From: Ectobacillus sp. JY-23
GTDB taxonomy: Bacteria; Bacillota; Bacilli; Bacillales; Bacillaceae_G
NCBI RefSeq assembly: GCF_023022965.1
Contig: NZ_CP095462.1
Span: forward strand, 3,390,001 to 3,454,000
Direction of reading: 5' to 3'
DNA length: 64,000 nucleotides
A program made the position numbers and the translations under genes. This document shows, piece after piece, positions 61,886 to 64,000 of this stretch (its first letter is position 1; every line of letters starts with the position of its first letter). The notes beneath the pieces are model-generated. The model saw only the letters and a program-made list of their open reading frames with translations, was not told the DNA's origin and made no database searches.

Positions 61886-62472
61886 TTTTACTAATTGATA
61901 ACTACGATTCCTTTACCTATAACCTGTATCAACTATTAAGCTTATATGAAAAGGTGGAGGTTGTGCGGAACGATAAGTTGACGTTGCAGGAAATTGAAGA
62001 GCTGAAACCTACGGCAATCGTCCTGTCGCCAGGACCGGGAAGGCCGGAAGATGCCGGTATGTGTACGGCGGTCATCAAACGATTTTATAAGCAAATCCCG
62101 ATCCTTGGTATTTGTCTCGGCCATCAGGCAATCGTCCACGCGTTTGGCGGTGATGTCATTCGTGCGAATCTGGTGAAGCACGGTAAAACATCGATGCTGC
62201 GTCATAGCGGTACAGGTATTTTTCAATACGTAAAGCAGCCGTTTCAAGCGATGCGCTATCACTCGCTTGTGGCGGATAAGCATACACTGCCATCAATGTT
62301 TGAAGTATTGGCAACATCGATGGACGACGGTGAAGTCATGGCGATTAAGCATCATTACCATTCTTTGTATGGCATGCAGTTTCATCCGGAAAGTATTGCG
62401 ACGGAAGAAGGAAGTAAATTAATTCAACAATTCATAATGGAGGCGAAGGCGTATGAATCAGTATCTGCGTAA
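61882..62472 (+). CDS. trpG: Anthranilate synthase glutamine amidotransferase subunit
   Basis: 196 residues of the class I glutamine amidotransferase family. [19 protein letters not shown] starts it; the nucleophile Cys is in GICLGHQA, and the catalytic His-x-Glu in MQFHPESI. It gives ammonia to TrpE. The presence of trpG inside the trp operon differs from B. subtilis, where PabA from the folate operon serves both enzymes. The start overlaps the trpE stop (ATGA) and its end overlaps trpD by 20 bases. Confidence 0.95.
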   Translation: MILLIDNYDSFTYNLYQLLSLYEKVEVVRNDKLTLQEIEELKPTAIVLSPGPGRPEDAGMCTAVIKRFYKQIPILGICLGHQAIVHAFGGDVIRANLVKHGKTSMLRHSGTGIFQYVKQPFQAMRYHSLVADKHTLPSMFEVLATSMDDGEVMAIKHHYHSLYGMQFHPESIATEEGSKLIQQFIMEAKAYESVSA

Positions 62473-63472
62473 GTTGATCGAACGAAAGAATTTAAGTGAG
62501 GCAGAGGTATATGAGGCAGGAATCGGTATGCTGGACGGGACGGTCACGGAAAGCGAAATCGCTGCGTTTTTGGTCGGACTGAAAACAAAGGGCGAAACGC
62601 CTGATGAGATATACGGCTTGGTGCGTGCCTTACGAGAGAAGGCGCTGCGCTTTCGGGATGTAAAGGGTGCGATGGATAACTGTGGAACGGGTGGAGATGG
62701 TGCGCAAACGTTCAATATCAGTACGACAACAGCGTTCGTTTTGGCCGGAGCGGGTGTGAAGGTCGCGAAGCATGGCAACCGCGCTGTTTCCAGCAAAACC
62801 GGCAGCGCGGATGTGCTGGAATTGCTGGGTGTGAACATCGCTTGCCCGCCGCATGAAATTGAGAGGCTGCTTGAAGCAGTCGGTATCGCGTTTTTATTTG
62901 CGCCATCCGTGCATCCAAACTTGCAAAAAATCATGAAGGTGCGAAAAGAGCTGAATGTACCGACAATTTTCAATTTAATTGGCCCTCTTACGAATCCGGT
63001 TGAACTGGAGACGCAGCTGGTCGGTATTTATAAACGGGAAATGCTTGTACCAATTGCGCAGGTACTGCAAAAAATTGGTCGCAAGCGCGCGGTTGTCGTG
63101 AACGGAAACGGCTTTTTGGACGAAGCCTCTTTGCAAGGGGAAAATCATATTGCTGTTTTACAGGATGGTATGATTACAGAAATGAAGGTGCATCCGGAAG
63201 AGTTTGGTTTACAGGTGGCATCAAACGAAGCGATTCGGGGTGGTGAACCAAAGGAAAACGCAGAAATTACGAGAAGTGTATTGCGAGGAGAACACGGTGT
63301 GTATCGTGACACGGTATTGCTCAATGCAGCTTTGGCGTTGTTCGCGAACGGCAAAGCCGAGACAATCGCTGAAGGTGTTGAGCTGGCAAAGCAGAGCATT
63401 GATTCAGGCAGCGCGCTTGCAAAGCTTGCGCTTCTTGTACAGGAAAGTCAAATTGTCGAAGAGGTGAGATGA
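62453..63472 (+). CDS. trpD: Anthranilate phosphoribosyltransferase
   Basis: 339 residues. It attaches phosphoribose from PRPP to anthranilate. [17 protein letters not shown] is the PRPP-binding motif, followed by [23 protein letters not shown] and [11 protein letters not shown]. The ATG at 62453 follows AATGGAGGCGAAGGCGT inside the end of trpG, so translation is coupled. The stop TGA is directly followed by the trpC start. Confidence 0.97.
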   Translation: MNQYLRKLIERKNLSEAEVYEAGIGMLDGTVTESEIAAFLVGLKTKGETPDEIYGLVRALREKALRFRDVKGAMDNCGTGGDGAQTFNISTTTAFVLAGAGVKVAKHGNRAVSSKTGSADVLELLGVNIACPPHEIERLLEAVGIAFLFAPSVHPNLQKIMKVRKELNVPTIFNLIGPLTNPVELETQLVGIYKREMLVPIAQVLQKIGRKRAVVVNGNGFLDEASLQGENHIAVLQDGMITEMKVHPEEFGLQVASNEAIRGGEPKENAEITRSVLRGEHGVYRDTVLLNAALALFANGKAETIAEGVELAKQSIDSGSALAKLALLVQESQIVEEVR

Positions 63473-64000
63473 ATGGGAACGATTTTAGATAAGATTATTG
63501 CGCAGAAGAAATTAGAAGTGGCAGACTTGCAGCGAAGTGGGTTTCGGTATGAGGAAGTAAGACCGCATGTATCTCTAGTCGAGAATTTGAAGAAACCAGG
63601 TGTGACAGTGATTGCTGAAATCAAGCGTGCTTCTCCTTCTAAAGGAGCGCTGAATTTAGAGGTTGATGTGCAGGAACAAGCAAAGCAATATGAATTATCT
63701 GGTGCAGGCGCGATTTCCGTTTTGACGGATACGAACTTTTTTAAAGGCTCGTTTCAAGATTTAAAAGATGCACGCAGTGTTGTGTCAGTGCCGCTTTTGT
63801 GTAAGGACTTTATAATAGATGAAGTGCAAATTCAAAAGGCAAACGAGGCGGGAGCAGATATTATTTTATTGATTGTGGCGGCGTTACCTGGCGAGCGTTT
63901 GCAAGAACTGTATCGCTATGCAACAGAACTTGGCCTTGAAGTTATCGTAGAGGTGCATGATGAAGAAGAATTGGAAGCGGCTTTGGCAATTGGGCCGGCG
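63473..64000 (+). CDS. trpC: Indole-3-glycerol phosphate synthase (5' part; cut by window end)
   Basis: Hand translation gives 176 codons to the window edge without a stop. MGTILDKIIAQKKLEV is a typical start; VIAEIKRASPSKGAL holds the catalytic lysine region, LLCKDFIIDEVQI the second conserved Lys, and AGADIILLIVAAL and GLEVIVEVHDEEEL further TIM-barrel strands. GAGGTGAGATGA precedes the ATG, which directly follows the trpD stop. trpF, trpB and trpA are expected downstream. Confidence 0.95.
   Translation, partial: MGTILDKIIAQKKLEVADLQRSGFRYEEVRPHVSLVENLKKPGVTVIAEIKRASPSKGALNLEVDVQEQAKQYELSGAGAISVLTDTNFFKGSFQDLKDARSVVSVPLLCKDFIIDEVQIQKANEAGADIILLIVAALPGERLQELYRYATELGLEVIVEVHDEEELEAALAIGPA

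Overview
The window is chromosomal DNA from a low-GC, spore-forming Bacillaceae bacterium. Gene content and order follow the yjaZ-yjbA-trpS-opp-spx-mecA-coiA-pepF-yjbH-I-K-L-M-N-O ... cotO-cotZ-yjcA-yjcD-yjcF-yjcG-yjcH segment of Bacillus subtilis. Three features resemble the B. cereus group more: exosporium/coat-type proteins near cotO/cotZ, a putP-trpEGDC arrangement, and a trp operon with its own trpG. I cannot name the species. No tRNA, rRNA, prophage or CRISPR array was seen.

Layout. 0-3.3 kb: end of an epimerase gene, comZ, and the FapR-type fatty-acid operon fabH-fabF. 3.4-7.3 kb: a YjaZ-type protease, YjbA, trpS behind a Trp T-box, and a small membrane protein. 7.6-13.4 kb: the oligopeptide permease operon oppABCDF. 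13.4-17.7 kb: spx, a TerC/YjbE protein, mecA and a cardiolipin synthase. 17.8-19.4 kb: four short DUF4183-like proteins in two convergent pairs. 19.5-22.6 kb: coiA and pepF. 23.2-28.4 kb: spxH-yjbI-yjbK on the minus strand, then yjbL-relQ-nadK-rluD-like on the plus strand. 28.5-29.4 kb: a 53-bp tandem array and a dead IS3-family transposase. 29.4-31.4 kb: prpE and a RodA/FtsW paralogue.

31.5-47.0 kb is an accessory-looking surface-glycan and spore-coat island: six glycosyltransferases (one fused to a LamG-like domain), a five-gene nucleotide-sugar operon, a CgeB-like protein, two exosporium-like beta proteins, cotO and a long cotZ/exsY homologue. fabI, with its own FapR-like site, lies inside it. 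47-54 kb holds yjcA, a Gln-rich small protein, a YjcD-type helicase with a CoiA-like zinc domain, and three successive GGDEF-related genes. 54-59.4 kb holds yjcF, yjcG, yjcH, an EamA transporter, a BIG2-like protein and putP. 59.7-64 kb is a trp operon (trpE-G-D-C, cut by the window edge) behind two tandem Trp T-boxes.

The most unusual signal is a dispersed, partly tandem repeat of about 121-123 bp at five loci (0.8, 5.2, 22.6, 55.0 and 60.0 kb). Every copy I checked folds into the same hairpin: an outer stem, a symmetric AAC/AAC internal loop, an inner stem and an AAAGGC/GCCTTT cap. Stem sequences differ between loci while pairing is kept, which suggests a selected nucleic-acid structure. 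One inverted copy sits between the two trp T-boxes.
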